In this document: one piece after another, positions 1 through 6,157 of the stretch
Position numbering within the stretch: the stretch's first letter is position 1
Layout: every line of letters begins with the position of its first letter
Source of the DNA: Casp-actino8 sp037147055
GTDB lineage: Bacteria; Actinomycetota; Acidimicrobiia; Acidimicrobiales; Ilumatobacteraceae
Assembly: GCA_037147055.1 (NCBI GenBank)
Contig: JBAWVW010000054.1
Span: 1-12,869, forward strand
Direction: 5' to 3'
Length of the DNA: 12,869 nt
Made by a program: the position numbers and the translations under genes
Notes under the pieces: model-generated
The model's input: only the letters and a program-made list of their open reading frames with translations
Told to the model about the DNA's origin: nothing
Database searches by the model: none

Positions 1-659
1 ATGAATTAAAGACGCCTGTTGGCGCATTGGCGGTTTTGGCTGAGGCTCTGGCAGAGGAGGACGATCTGGATATCATTCACCGATTGTCGGAAAAAATGGT
101 GGATGAAGCCATCCGTGTCGGGCGCACAATCGATGACTTGCTTGAATTATCACGCATTGAGTTCGGTGGTGAAGCAGTCAAGGACCCTGTGTCGGTTGAA
201 TCAATTTTGCAGGAATCAATTGAACGTGGTCGCTCCTTGGCCGCTACTCATTCAATCAAAGTAGTGATGAACACGCCTGATGCTTGCGTGCAAGCGATTG
301 GTGATCGGCGTCAACTCGTATCGGCAGTCAGCAATTTGGTGGAGAATGCGGTGAAATATTCAGAACCTGATTCGTCCGTCGAGGTTTCCGCACTGGTCCA
401 TTCAGATTGGGTAGAGATTCGTGTACGCGATTTCGGTGTGGGTATTCCATTGCGTGATCTCGATCGGATTTTTGAGCGCTTTTATCGGGTTGATCGGGCC
501 CGTTCGCGCGACACCGGTGGGACTGGACTCGGACTCGCCATCGTGCGCCATGTGGCGAATAATCACGGTGGTGAGGTTTCGGTGACAAGCATTGAAGGAG
601 AGGGTTCAACATTTGTGTTGAAAGTTCCAAGATTCACAACAAAAAAGGAGAATTCCTGA
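1..659 (+). CDS. senX3: SenX3-like sensor histidine kinase, 3' part only
   Basis: This is the catalytic part of a two-component histidine kinase, cut by the left edge of the window. The reading frame is open from base 3 and begins E-L-K-T-P. Bases 1-2 are 'at', so a preceding C would complete the H-box HELKTP and the window starts inside the phospho-accepting His codon. The dimerisation helices follow, then the HATPase domain: N-box NLVENAVKYS (333-362), G1 box DFGVGIP (429-449), the F-box-like FERFYR, and G2 box GGTGLGLAI (516-542). The order and wording closely resemble mycobacterial SenX3, which with RegX3 controls phosphate-starvation genes. The sensor domain is not visible, so the signal is inferred from the family. 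Internal start codons such as 27 are not the real start. The stop overlaps the regulator start by one base (TGATG), which indicates translational coupling. Other OmpR-partner kinases cannot be fully excluded. Confidence 0.9.
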   Translation, partial: ELKTPVGALAVLAEALAEEDDLDIIHRLSEKMVDEAIRVGRTIDDLLELSRIEFGGEAVKDPVSVESILQESIERGRSLAATHSIKVVMNTPDACVQAIGDRRQLVSAVSNLVENAVKYSEPDSSVEVSALVHSDWVEIRVRDFGVGIPLRDLDRIFERFYRVDRARSRDTGGTGLGLAIVRHVANNHGGEVSVTSIEGEGSTFVLKVPRFTTKKENS

Positions 660-1366
660 TGGGAATGCAAACAGTATTATTAGTCGAAGACGAAGAGAGT
701 TTCATTGACGCTCTGACGATCGGATTGAAAAAAGAAGGTTTTCGTGTTGAAGTAGCGCGAGATGGAATGGAGGCGCTCACCAAGTTTGACTCGGTGCGTC
801 CGGACCTCGTTCTTCTTGACGTGATGTTGCCGAAAATTTCGGGAATTGACGTCTGTCGTCAGTTGCGCAAAAAATCTCAAGTTCCAATCATTATGGTGAC
901 TGCCAAAGGAGCTGAAATTGATACTGTCGTCGGTCTTGAAGTTGGGGCTGATGACTACATCACGAAGCCGTATCGAATGCGTGAACTAGTTGCTCGGATG
1001 CGCGCTGTCCTACGGCGTTACTCTGATGACAGCAACAACAGCAGTGATTTGGATAGCGGTGCAATGGAAGTCGGAACAATCGCACTGGATCCCGACCAGC
1101 ATCGAGTTTTGGTACACGGTCAAGAGGTGACGATGCCGCTGAAGGAGTTTGAGTTGCTTCACATCTTGATGGCCAATGCGGGTCGAGTTCTACCCCGCGA
1201 GACTTTGATTGATCGGGTATGGGGGACTGATTATGTTGGCGACACCAAGACTTTGGATGTCCACATTAAGCGCCTGCGCAGCAAGGTTGAAGATGACCCA
1301 GCAGTGCCGACTCGAATTGTGACGATACGTGGGCTTGGTTACAAGTTTGAAAAGGTTCGGACATAG
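659..1366 (+). CDS. regX3: RegX3-like OmpR/PhoB-family response regulator
   Basis: This is the DNA-binding response regulator partnered with the kinase just upstream. Of its 235 residues, 1-120 form the receiver domain: acidic pocket E10-D11-E12, phospho-acceptor Asp54 (LLDVMLP), Thr81 and Lys103 (ITKPY). Residues 123-138 are a Ser/Asn/Asp-rich linker. The winged-helix domain (about 140-235) contains LKEFELL, the recognition-helix region DTKTLDVHIKRLRSK and the closing GLGYKFE. Similarity to mycobacterial RegX3 is strong across both domains. In that group the pair responds to phosphate limitation and activates phosphate uptake, and I infer the same role here. The ATG at 659 has an AGGAG Shine-Dalgarno sequence at 646-650, eight bases upstream, inside the end of the kinase gene. 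A second ATG at 665 is possible. No pst genes or phoU lie in the window to confirm the regulon. Confidence 0.93.
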   Translation: MGMQTVLLVEDEESFIDALTIGLKKEGFRVEVARDGMEALTKFDSVRPDLVLLDVMLPKISGIDVCRQLRKKSQVPIIMVTAKGAEIDTVVGLEVGADDYITKPYRMRELVARMRAVLRRYSDDSNNSSDLDSGAMEVGTIALDPDQHRVLVHGQEVTMPLKEFELLHILMANAGRVLPRETLIDRVWGTDYVGDTKTLDVHIKRLRSKVEDDPAVPTRIVTIRGLGYKFEKVRT

Positions 1367-1396
1367 CCTTCGCGGTTGAGAGCACCGGTACCTGCC

Positions 1397-1402
1397 TAAA
1401 GT
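1397..1402 (+). promoter_or_regulatory. -10 element (TAAAGT) of a leaderless promoter for the MFS gene
   Basis: TAAAGT lies exactly 6 nt before the GTG at 1409, so transcription would begin at or next to the start codon. A -35-like TTGAGA sits at 1376-1381 with a short 15-nt spacer. There is no Shine-Dalgarno sequence. This suggests the transporter has its own promoter in the 42-bp gap after regX3. Confidence 0.55.
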
Positions 1403-1408
1403 GTCGTC

Positions 1409-2761
1409 GTGACTGATCTCCCCGAACAACAATTACCTGGCCGGGGCAGGGGCAAGAACTATGTACCGCCGCGTCATCAAGATCGGTTCAAGGTGGCTCC
1501 GTTTACCAGGCTCGTGCGGGTCCATGCACTGATGGCAGCGGGTGAAGCAGCGATGGCTGTTGCGCTGGCAGATTCTTTGTTCTTGTCAATCACTCCAGGT
1601 GAGGCTCGGAGTCGAGTCTTGCTTTTTCTTGCGGTGAGTTTTGCACCGTTTCTGGTTTTAGCCAAGTTCATCGGTCCCGTTATCGATCGCATGCCGGGCG
1701 GGCGGCGGCTTTTGGTGATGCTGATCGCATTCTTACGGGCAGTGACGATGATTTTGATGATCTCGCAACTGGACTCATTGTTTTTGTTTCCCTTGGCCTT
1801 CTTGGCCATGGTCCTCAGTAAGACCTACGCAGTTTCTAAGTCCGCGCTCGTACCTTCGCTAGTGAAGTCAGGTAAAAACTTGGTGGAAGCCAATGCCAAG
1901 TTGGGGGTGGCAGCAGGAATCGTTGGCTTCGTTGCTGCTATTCCTGCAGGAATTTTAAGTCTCATTTCTCCCAAAGTTACCCTTGTTTTTGGCGCATTTC
2001 TTTTCACTCTTGCGGCGCTCAACGCCTATAAATTTCCTAAGCAGATTGTGGCGACTGATAAACCGGGCGATCTTGAAGTACAAGAATTACATCAACCAGG
2101 CTTGATCATCGCCGTCACGGCTATGGGCTTGGTCCGAGCAAGCGTGGGCTTTGTTTTCTTTCATCTTGCTTTTTGGTTTGCCGATCCGCAACGGGCTATT
2201 CCGCTTGAAGCACTTGATAATGGTTTGTGGACGCCTGTGCAGTATCACTTCGGTCCTCAATTTGGCACGATGTGGTTTGGTCTGGCAGTGAGTTCTGCGG
2301 CAATCGGGACTCTGCTCGCAAACCTCAGTGCCAAGCGCTTGAGGGCCCTCAAGAGAATTGAATATTTACTGGTCGTGTCGCTGCTGATCATTGGTGTCGC
2401 AGGATTATTTACTGCTATCACGAGAACAACTGTGACCGCTATTTTATTGATGGCTCTTGTCAATTACGCGGCAGCGATCGGACATATGTGTTTCGAATCG
2501 ATTGTCCAGCGAGACGCCCCAGATGCCAACCGAGGTCGGGCACTTGCCAACTACTACACGCGTTTCCAATTGATGTGGGTTGGCGCAGGCATCATTCCAG
2601 TTCTGCTCGAACTCCGCGGAGTTATCGGCTTTGGCATCGTGTCTGGCATCGGATTTTGTGGCTCAGCGTTGTATTGGTGGGGACTGCGACAACTTGCTAC
2701 GGGCGCTATCACGACTTCGCCACTGTCGCATGTACGCGAGCGCTTTAGTCGCTCTCGCTGA
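1409..2761 (+). CDS. Major facilitator superfamily transporter
   Basis: This is a 450-residue polytopic membrane protein, a usual length for MFS carriers. A basic N-terminal tail of about 30 residues precedes hydrophobic segments grouped in two halves. These are separated by a polar loop around residues 212-228 that carries KPGDLEVQE. Between the second and third helices is a motif-A-like loop, DRMPGGRR (residues 93-100), the cytoplasmic signature of MFS carriers. Nothing visible identifies the substrate. Efflux is as likely as uptake, and a role linked to the phosphate-type regulator upstream is only positional speculation. The start is GTG, chosen because a TAAAGT hexamer ends 6 nt before it and no ribosome binding site is present. 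Its 3' end overlaps the convergent DUF2342 gene by 17 nt. Confidence 0.8.
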   Translation: MTDLPEQQLPGRGRGKNYVPPRHQDRFKVAPFTRLVRVHALMAAGEAAMAVALADSLFLSITPGEARSRVLLFLAVSFAPFLVLAKFIGPVIDRMPGGRRLLVMLIAFLRAVTMILMISQLDSLFLFPLAFLAMVLSKTYAVSKSALVPSLVKSGKNLVEANAKLGVAAGIVGFVAAIPAGILSLISPKVTLVFGAFLFTLAALNAYKFPKQIVATDKPGDLEVQELHQPGLIIAVTAMGLVRASVGFVFFHLAFWFADPQRAIPLEALDNGLWTPVQYHFGPQFGTMWFGLAVSSAAIGTLLANLSAKRLRALKRIEYLLVVSLLIIGVAGLFTAITRTTVTAILLMALVNYAAAIGHMCFESIVQRDAPDANRGRALANYYTRFQLMWVGAGIIPVLLELRGVIGFGIVSGIGFCGSALYWWGLRQLATGAITTSPLSHVRERFSRSR

Positions 2762-4010
2762 TTTCCAAACGAGCTAACCAGAGTCCAGGAGCGTCTAGCT
2801 CGGCTGGTGTCGGTAGATTTCCAGCCGCCGTATAGAGCGGTTGGAGACCAGTATCTCCGACCCGTTCGATCACCCCCTGCACAAATGATTTACCGCGCTC
2901 AACTTGCTGGCGATTGATCTGCAGACCTAAGAGTTTTTCCACGAAAACTGTTTCTTCTCCTGATTGCACCCGTTGTCGCCGCGCGGCTTCGGCAATTCGC
3001 GCCGGATTACCGAGCACCTTGGAGCCAACAGCGTCGGTCATATGATCCGACCAACCGATGATCAAACCCAAGAGAGCATCAATACGCGGTTGTAAATTGA
3101 GTTGCTCGCTTGAGCGCACGGCACCGAGGAGCAGTTCGGGATCACCGAGAATCTTTTGCAGCGAAGCCATCATGTCGGTGGGGTCGCCACTTTCGAGAGT
3201 GGCCAACTTGTTAGTGATTGCACTCGAGTCCGGGCGAAACGCAGCAATATACGACTGCACTAAATCAGTCACCGCTGTCCGAATGTGTTCAAGTCCGTAC
3301 AGTTGATGCACTACGAGTTCGCGAATCAGTGTCCACATGCGAACATCTTCAAGTGGCAGATCCCATTCTGTGGCGAAGGCGTCAACATTCTTGGAAACTA
3401 TGGCGATTTCCTGACCGCTCGGTCGTGGCAGAGGCAAGTCGTATTGACCCAGCGACTTCTTAGCAAGGTGACCAACCATTGAGCCCACTGTCATACCCAT
3501 TGTCATGGGAGCAATCATGCTTGTAATGCCTGCGAACATTGCCGCGAAGGGATCCTGTTCTTGATCCGAATCTTGTGCATCTGCGCTGTTGCTACCAAGT
3601 GCCGTGGCAAGACTTGTAAACAACGGTCGGTAATCATCAAGTGTTCGTTGAGCCCAAGTTCCAGGAGTCATGATGATGGGGTTGACTGTCGAAGCATCGG
3701 AAATATCGCCTAAGCCCGTGATCAAAAAAACTTGCGCCCCAGCAATGCGCGCCAAATTGGCGTAGTCGATACGGACAAGGGGATCCACATTGGGTTCGGT
3801 CTCACCATTTGTCGCTGTCATCTGGGCCACTTGCTGCGCGGTTTCCCATTGGATAGGTCCCTTCTGCGCGAACATTTTCATCATGTCCCCAAAAATCGGC
3901 GTACCTCCGAACAGGTTCCCAAAAATGTTGGCGGGATCGCCAGTTGGCGTGTTCTCGTCGTCGTTATCCGCTGAACCAAATTCAAAAGGATTAGGTATGT
4001 CTCCAGGCAC
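2745..4010 (-). CDS. DUF2342 / zincin_2-like protein with an eroded metalloprotease motif
   Basis: This 421-residue protein resembles the actinobacterial family annotated as putative hydrolase or zinc-dependent metalloprotease (DUF2342, compare mycobacterial Rv3195). The N-terminus is Gly/Asn/Phe-rich and low complexity (FGSADNDD, IFGNLFGG, residues 9-36). A mid-protein Met/Gly-rich hydrophobic stretch (157-180) follows, then the conserved block QYDLPLPRPSG (189-199). The helix that carries HExxH in true zincins reads R230-E-L-V-V-H235 here. The first His is Arg and the position three after Glu is Val, so the zinc site looks degenerate. No signal peptide is visible, so it is probably cytoplasmic. 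The GTG at 4010 is favoured by a TAGGCT hexamer exactly 6 nt upstream. The gene is divergent from the SDR-like gene across 53 bp, and such pairing suggests a shared process. Its biochemical function is unknown. Confidence 0.8.
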   Translation of the reverse strand: MPGDIPNPFEFGSADNDDENTPTGDPANIFGNLFGGTPIFGDMMKMFAQKGPIQWETAQQVAQMTATNGETEPNVDPLVRIDYANLARIAGAQVFLITGLGDISDASTVNPIIMTPGTWAQRTLDDYRPLFTSLATALGSNSADAQDSDQEQDPFAAMFAGITSMIAPMTMGMTVGSMVGHLAKKSLGQYDLPLPRPSGQEIAIVSKNVDAFATEWDLPLEDVRMWTLIRELVVHQLYGLEHIRTAVTDLVQSYIAAFRPDSSAITNKLATLESGDPTDMMASLQKILGDPELLLGAVRSSEQLNLQPRIDALLGLIIGWSDHMTDAVGSKVLGNPARIAEAARRQRVQSGEETVFVEKLLGLQINRQQVERGKSFVQGVIERVGDTGLQPLYTAAGNLPTPAELDAPGLWLARLEISESD

Positions 4011-4016
4011 ATGGTG

Positions 4017-4022
4017 AGCCTA
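4017..4022 (-). promoter_or_regulatory. -10 element (TAGGCT) of a leaderless promoter for the DUF2342 gene
   Basis: On the minus strand TAGGCT is followed by exactly six bases and then the GTG at 4010. No Shine-Dalgarno sequence is present. It lies back to back with the plus-strand -10 at 4051-4056, so both promoters share 53 bp and could be co-regulated. Confidence 0.55.
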
Positions 4023-4050
4023 GGTCTAAACGTTCGGGTTCTCCTAGCAG

Positions 4051-4056
4051 TATTAT
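4051..4056 (+). promoter_or_regulatory. -10 element (TATTAT) of a leaderless promoter for the SDR-like gene
   Basis: TATTAT is a near-consensus -10 and ends 7 nt before the ATG at 4064, which predicts a leaderless mRNA. No clear -35 is visible at 16-18 nt spacing and there is no ribosome binding site. Confidence 0.6.
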
Positions 4057-4063
4057 TTCCCTT

Positions 4064-5101
4064 ATGTCAGCGACCGCCGCAGCCACTCCGGACTCGCAGA
4101 ACGTTGCAGTGCAAACGGTACGGGTCACCAAAGTTGTTGTGACTGGGGCCTCGTGGCCGCTTGGCCGCCGCGTCGTGGAGTTACTCAGTGCCGACCCTGC
4201 CTTCGCGGTGACGCAGATTAGTCGTGGCGATGGTGTTATCAAAGATGCCGTCGATGTGCTCATTCATTTGGCTCCTGGGGATCACGATGCTCTCGCTGCA
4301 GGTGGGCGCAGCGCCGTTGTCGGAACTCCTGAACTTCTCGAAGGAGCAACGCGATGTGGGGCCACTCATGTTGTTTTGTTGTCCTCTGCCATGGTGTACG
4401 GCGCGTGGCCTAACAACCCAATTCCATTGACTGAAGACACCGTTTTGCGTCCAGATTACGGTTTTGCTTTCGCGCGTCAGTTAGCCACGGGTGAGCAATT
4501 GGTGGATGATTGGCGTGACGCGGTTGAGGGACGTGGGGCATGTGTTCTGCGTCCCGTGCCGGCGATGGCATCAGATGGATCATCAAGTTTGGTTCGTGCC
4601 TTGGCTGCTGGCATGGGCGGTCGTCTCGGCGAAGATGATGTACCTGCACAGTTTTTGCATCTAGACGATCTAGCCGCTGCAGTTGTGTTGGCGGTGAGGA
4701 AAAGGCTCAATGGCGTGTTCAACGTTGCCCCAGATGGGTTTGTGCCAAGTTCGCGAGTGCGCTCATTATGGGGTATGGCTCCAAGGTTGCGCTTGCCGGA
4801 TCGGCTGAGTGAATCGCTGAGTGATTGGCGTTGGCGATTTCAGCGCGGTCCCATTCCGCCAGGTCTTCGACCTTATGTTCGCTCAACATGGCTGGTGTCA
4901 AATGGACGTCTGCGTGCCGAGGGTTGGGCTCCGACGGTGACTAATGAGCAGGCATTCGTGGAGGGGACCAACGCCAAATGGTGGACGATGTTGACCCCAA
5001 AGCGCAAGCAGGAAATTTCGCTCAGCGTGATGTCGCTAGTCGTCATCATGATTGTGGTGACGGTGGTGCGATCACTGGGTAAATATCATCGCCAGCGCTG
5101 A
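4064..5101 (+). CDS. NAD-dependent epimerase/dehydratase-family (SDR) protein with C-terminal membrane helix
   Basis: This 345-residue protein has an extended-SDR Rossmann core. Strand one and the nucleotide loop are VVVTGASWPLG (residues 24-34), where Trp replaces the usual middle glycine. Ser107-Ser108 and Tyr112 (LLSSAMVYG) match the SDR Ser region. The catalytic YxxxK is not intact: Y132 lies in DYGFAFARQL and no Lys falls at +4 of this Tyr or of the nearby Phe residues. The C-terminal half has LHLDDLAAAV, typical of substrate-domain entry. Residues 318-335 form one hydrophobic helix flanked by KRKQE and basic residues, a membrane anchor that ordinary epimerases lack. It may bind a nucleotide or lipid-linked sugar without classical dehydrogenase chemistry. 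The ATG at 4064 is supported by the TATTAT box. It is divergently paired with the DUF2342 gene. Family assignment is firm, function is not. Confidence 0.82.
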   Translation: MSATAAATPDSQNVAVQTVRVTKVVVTGASWPLGRRVVELLSADPAFAVTQISRGDGVIKDAVDVLIHLAPGDHDALAAGGRSAVVGTPELLEGATRCGATHVVLLSSAMVYGAWPNNPIPLTEDTVLRPDYGFAFARQLATGEQLVDDWRDAVEGRGACVLRPVPAMASDGSSSLVRALAAGMGGRLGEDDVPAQFLHLDDLAAAVVLAVRKRLNGVFNVAPDGFVPSSRVRSLWGMAPRLRLPDRLSESLSDWRWRFQRGPIPPGLRPYVRSTWLVSNGRLRAEGWAPTVTNEQAFVEGTNAKWWTMLTPKRKQEISLSVMSLVVIMIVVTVVRSLGKYHRQR

Positions 5102-5116
5102 GGCGTGAGTTGATGC

Positions 5117-5371
5117 TCATGGGGTCAGTGCAAGTAACAGGCTGACAACAAGGATTGAACCTGCGAGACACGAAAAGATCAGCAATCCGCGTCCGCGCCG
5201 TCCTATGTCAATGGGCCCCTCAAGGCGAACCATTTCAACGGCATAACCCAGTTCGGATGGATGGCGCCACTGGCGCTCGTGGAGTGGAATCGGCGCCGGA
5301 GGAAAGTGAGTCACGAGATGTGAGATGCCAGATTTATCCGACAGAGCCCCGAACTCATTTTCCATGTCCAC
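5117..5371 (-). CDS. Small single-span membrane protein with HPSEL motif
   Basis: This 84-residue protein has a soluble N-terminal part of about 58 residues containing ERQWRHPSELG (residues 32-42). A basic stop-transfer-like GRRGRG follows, then one C-terminal hydrophobic helix (about 62-82) that ends at the C-terminus. I recognise the W-R-H-P-S-E-L-G wording as recurring near membrane spans in acidimicrobial proteins, including some trypsin-like serine protease proteins, but I know no established function for it. The topology suggests a tail-anchored protein with the motif in the cytoplasm. The start is GTG at 5371, or ATG at 5365 two codons in. A TAACCT hexamer lies 9 nt upstream. It is convergent with the SDR-like gene (15-bp gap) and divergent from moaE. 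A longer plus-strand reading frame crosses this region, but it matches no family and this frame is preferred because of the motif and helix. Confidence 0.7.
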   Translation of the reverse strand: MDMENEFGALSDKSGISHLVTHFPPAPIPLHERQWRHPSELGYAVEMVRLEGPIDIGRRGRGLLIFSCLAGSILVVSLLLALTP

Positions 5372-5380
5372 AAGAGAGGC

Positions 5381-5386
5381 AGGTTA
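5381..5386 (-). promoter_or_regulatory. -10 element (TAACCT) for the HPSEL membrane protein
   Basis: TAACCT on the minus strand ends 9 nt before the GTG at 5371, which would leave a leader of only 2-3 nt. The spacing departs from the 6-nt rule seen elsewhere, so support is weaker. Confidence 0.4.
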
Positions 5387-5441
5387 GTCAGGATTTGGCG
5401 ATCACTGGGCGCGGTCAGTCACTCTCTGCGGGCGTAACCGC

Positions 5442-5447
5442 TACGCT
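5442..5447 (+). promoter_or_regulatory. -10 element (TACGCT) of a leaderless promoter for the moaE-mreB operon
   Basis: TACGCT is followed by exactly six bases and then the GTG at 5454. This decides the moaE start in favour of 5454 over the in-frame ATG at 5490, which has no good Shine-Dalgarno sequence. I see no convincing -35. Confidence 0.55.
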
Positions 5448-5453
5448 CACAGT

Positions 5454-5957
5454 GTGCTTGTTCACCAAAATGCTGATGAGTGGTTCGCAATGACTGCCGA
5501 ACCTCTATCCATCGGGGATGTCTACGAGTGGGCAGTGCGGTCCGACTGTGGGGCAGTAGTGGTGTTCTCTGGAACCGTGAGAGATCACGCTGTTGAAGGA
5601 AATGAGATTCGTACCGGTGTGCGGTTTCTTGATTATGAGGCCTACGAGGAAGAGGTCATTCCCCGATTTAAGGCAATCGCCATTGAGGCTCGACAGCGTT
5701 GGTCAACTTTGGGTCGAGTTGCACTGTTGCATCGCGTGGGACGCATTGAACTGAACGAGAGTTCGGTGGTCGCCGTGGTTTCGGCGCCTCATCGTCCGGA
5801 AGCTTTCGCTGCGGCTCGATTTATGATTGATGCTCTCAAATCAAGTGCTCCGATTTGGAAGCATGAAACTTGGGATGGCGGTAGTGACTGGGGAACTCAT
5901 GCTTCATCTCTGACCGATGCATCGGTGGTTCCGACTATCGAGGAGTCAGGTATCTGA
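5454..5957 (+). CDS. moaE: Molybdopterin synthase catalytic subunit MoaE
   Basis: MoaE transfers sulfur from the thiocarboxylate of MoaD onto precursor Z (cPMP) to form molybdopterin, in the cytoplasm. The protein has 167 residues; the family is usually 140-160. Recognisable blocks are VVFSGTVRDH (the Arg of the F-x-G-x-V-R segment), FLDYEAYEE, LLHRVGRIELNESSVV, SAPHRPEAF with the active-site His-Arg, and IDALKSSAPIWKHE with both conserved lysines (equivalent to E. coli Lys119 and Lys126). All key residues are present, so activity is likely. No moaD or other cofactor gene is in the window, so the partner must be encoded elsewhere. It heads a plus-strand operon with a small membrane protein (1-base overlap) and mreB. 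The C-terminal tail after WGTH (residues 142-145) is longer than in E. coli and unassigned. Confidence 0.93.
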   Translation: MLVHQNADEWFAMTAEPLSIGDVYEWAVRSDCGAVVVFSGTVRDHAVEGNEIRTGVRFLDYEAYEEEVIPRFKAIAIEARQRWSTLGRVALLHRVGRIELNESSVVAVVSAPHRPEAFAAARFMIDALKSSAPIWKHETWDGGSDWGTHASSLTDASVVPTIEESGI

Positions 5958-6157
5958 TGCGCATTGTTCTGATTATTGTGGTCTTGGTTTGCATTTTTAT
6001 CTTTGGATTTTTAGCGACAAGTCGTCGTACCCCAATAAGTGACGACAGTGTGGATGATTTCCATAAGCATCTTGATGCATTGTCGCCCGAGACACGAAAA
6101 TTTAATATTGAACCGACAAAAAATATAGAACTTGAGGACTCATCCGATGGCCCGTGA
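5957..6157 (+). CDS. Small N-terminally anchored membrane protein between moaE and mreB
   Basis: This 66-residue protein begins with a hydrophobic helix (residues 2-20). A short basic TSRR follows, so the remaining 45 acidic residues probably face the cytoplasm. A possible helical segment, DDFHKHLDALSPETRK (34-49), is the only notable motif. The ATG at 5957 shares a base with the moaE stop (TGATG) and has an AGGT ribosome-binding-like sequence at 5948-5951. Its last 11 bases overlap the start of mreB and contain that gene's Shine-Dalgarno sequence, so translation of the two is likely coupled. I do not recognise a named family. Its position suggests a membrane partner or stoichiometric regulator for MreB, but that is inference. 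It is real because it fits both overlaps precisely and has a clear transmembrane segment. Confidence 0.75.
   Translation: MRIVLIIVVLVCIFIFGFLATSRRTPISDDSVDDFHKHLDALSPETRKFNIEPTKNIELEDSSDGP
6134..6138 (+). promoter_or_regulatory. Shine-Dalgarno (GAGGA) that decides the mreB start
   Basis: GAGGA ends 8 nt before the ATG at 6147. This favours 6147 over the in-frame TTG at 6132, because the latter would start upstream of the site. The sequence lies within the coding region of the preceding small gene. Confidence 0.7.

Noticed and set aside
1384..1392. Short palindrome around accggtacc as a terminator or operator after regX3
   Set aside because: It is too short, has no loop or T-run, and a sequence this size arises often by chance.
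5155..5493. Plus-strand open frame of 112 codons before moaE
   Set aside because: It runs over the HPSEL membrane gene and into the moaE start in another frame. It has no hydrophobic or conserved segment and would remove both divergent promoters.
6132..6146. TTG at 6132 as the mreB start
   Set aside because: It would add five residues before the canonical MARDLAIDLGT and ignores the GAGGA site correctly spaced for the ATG at 6147.
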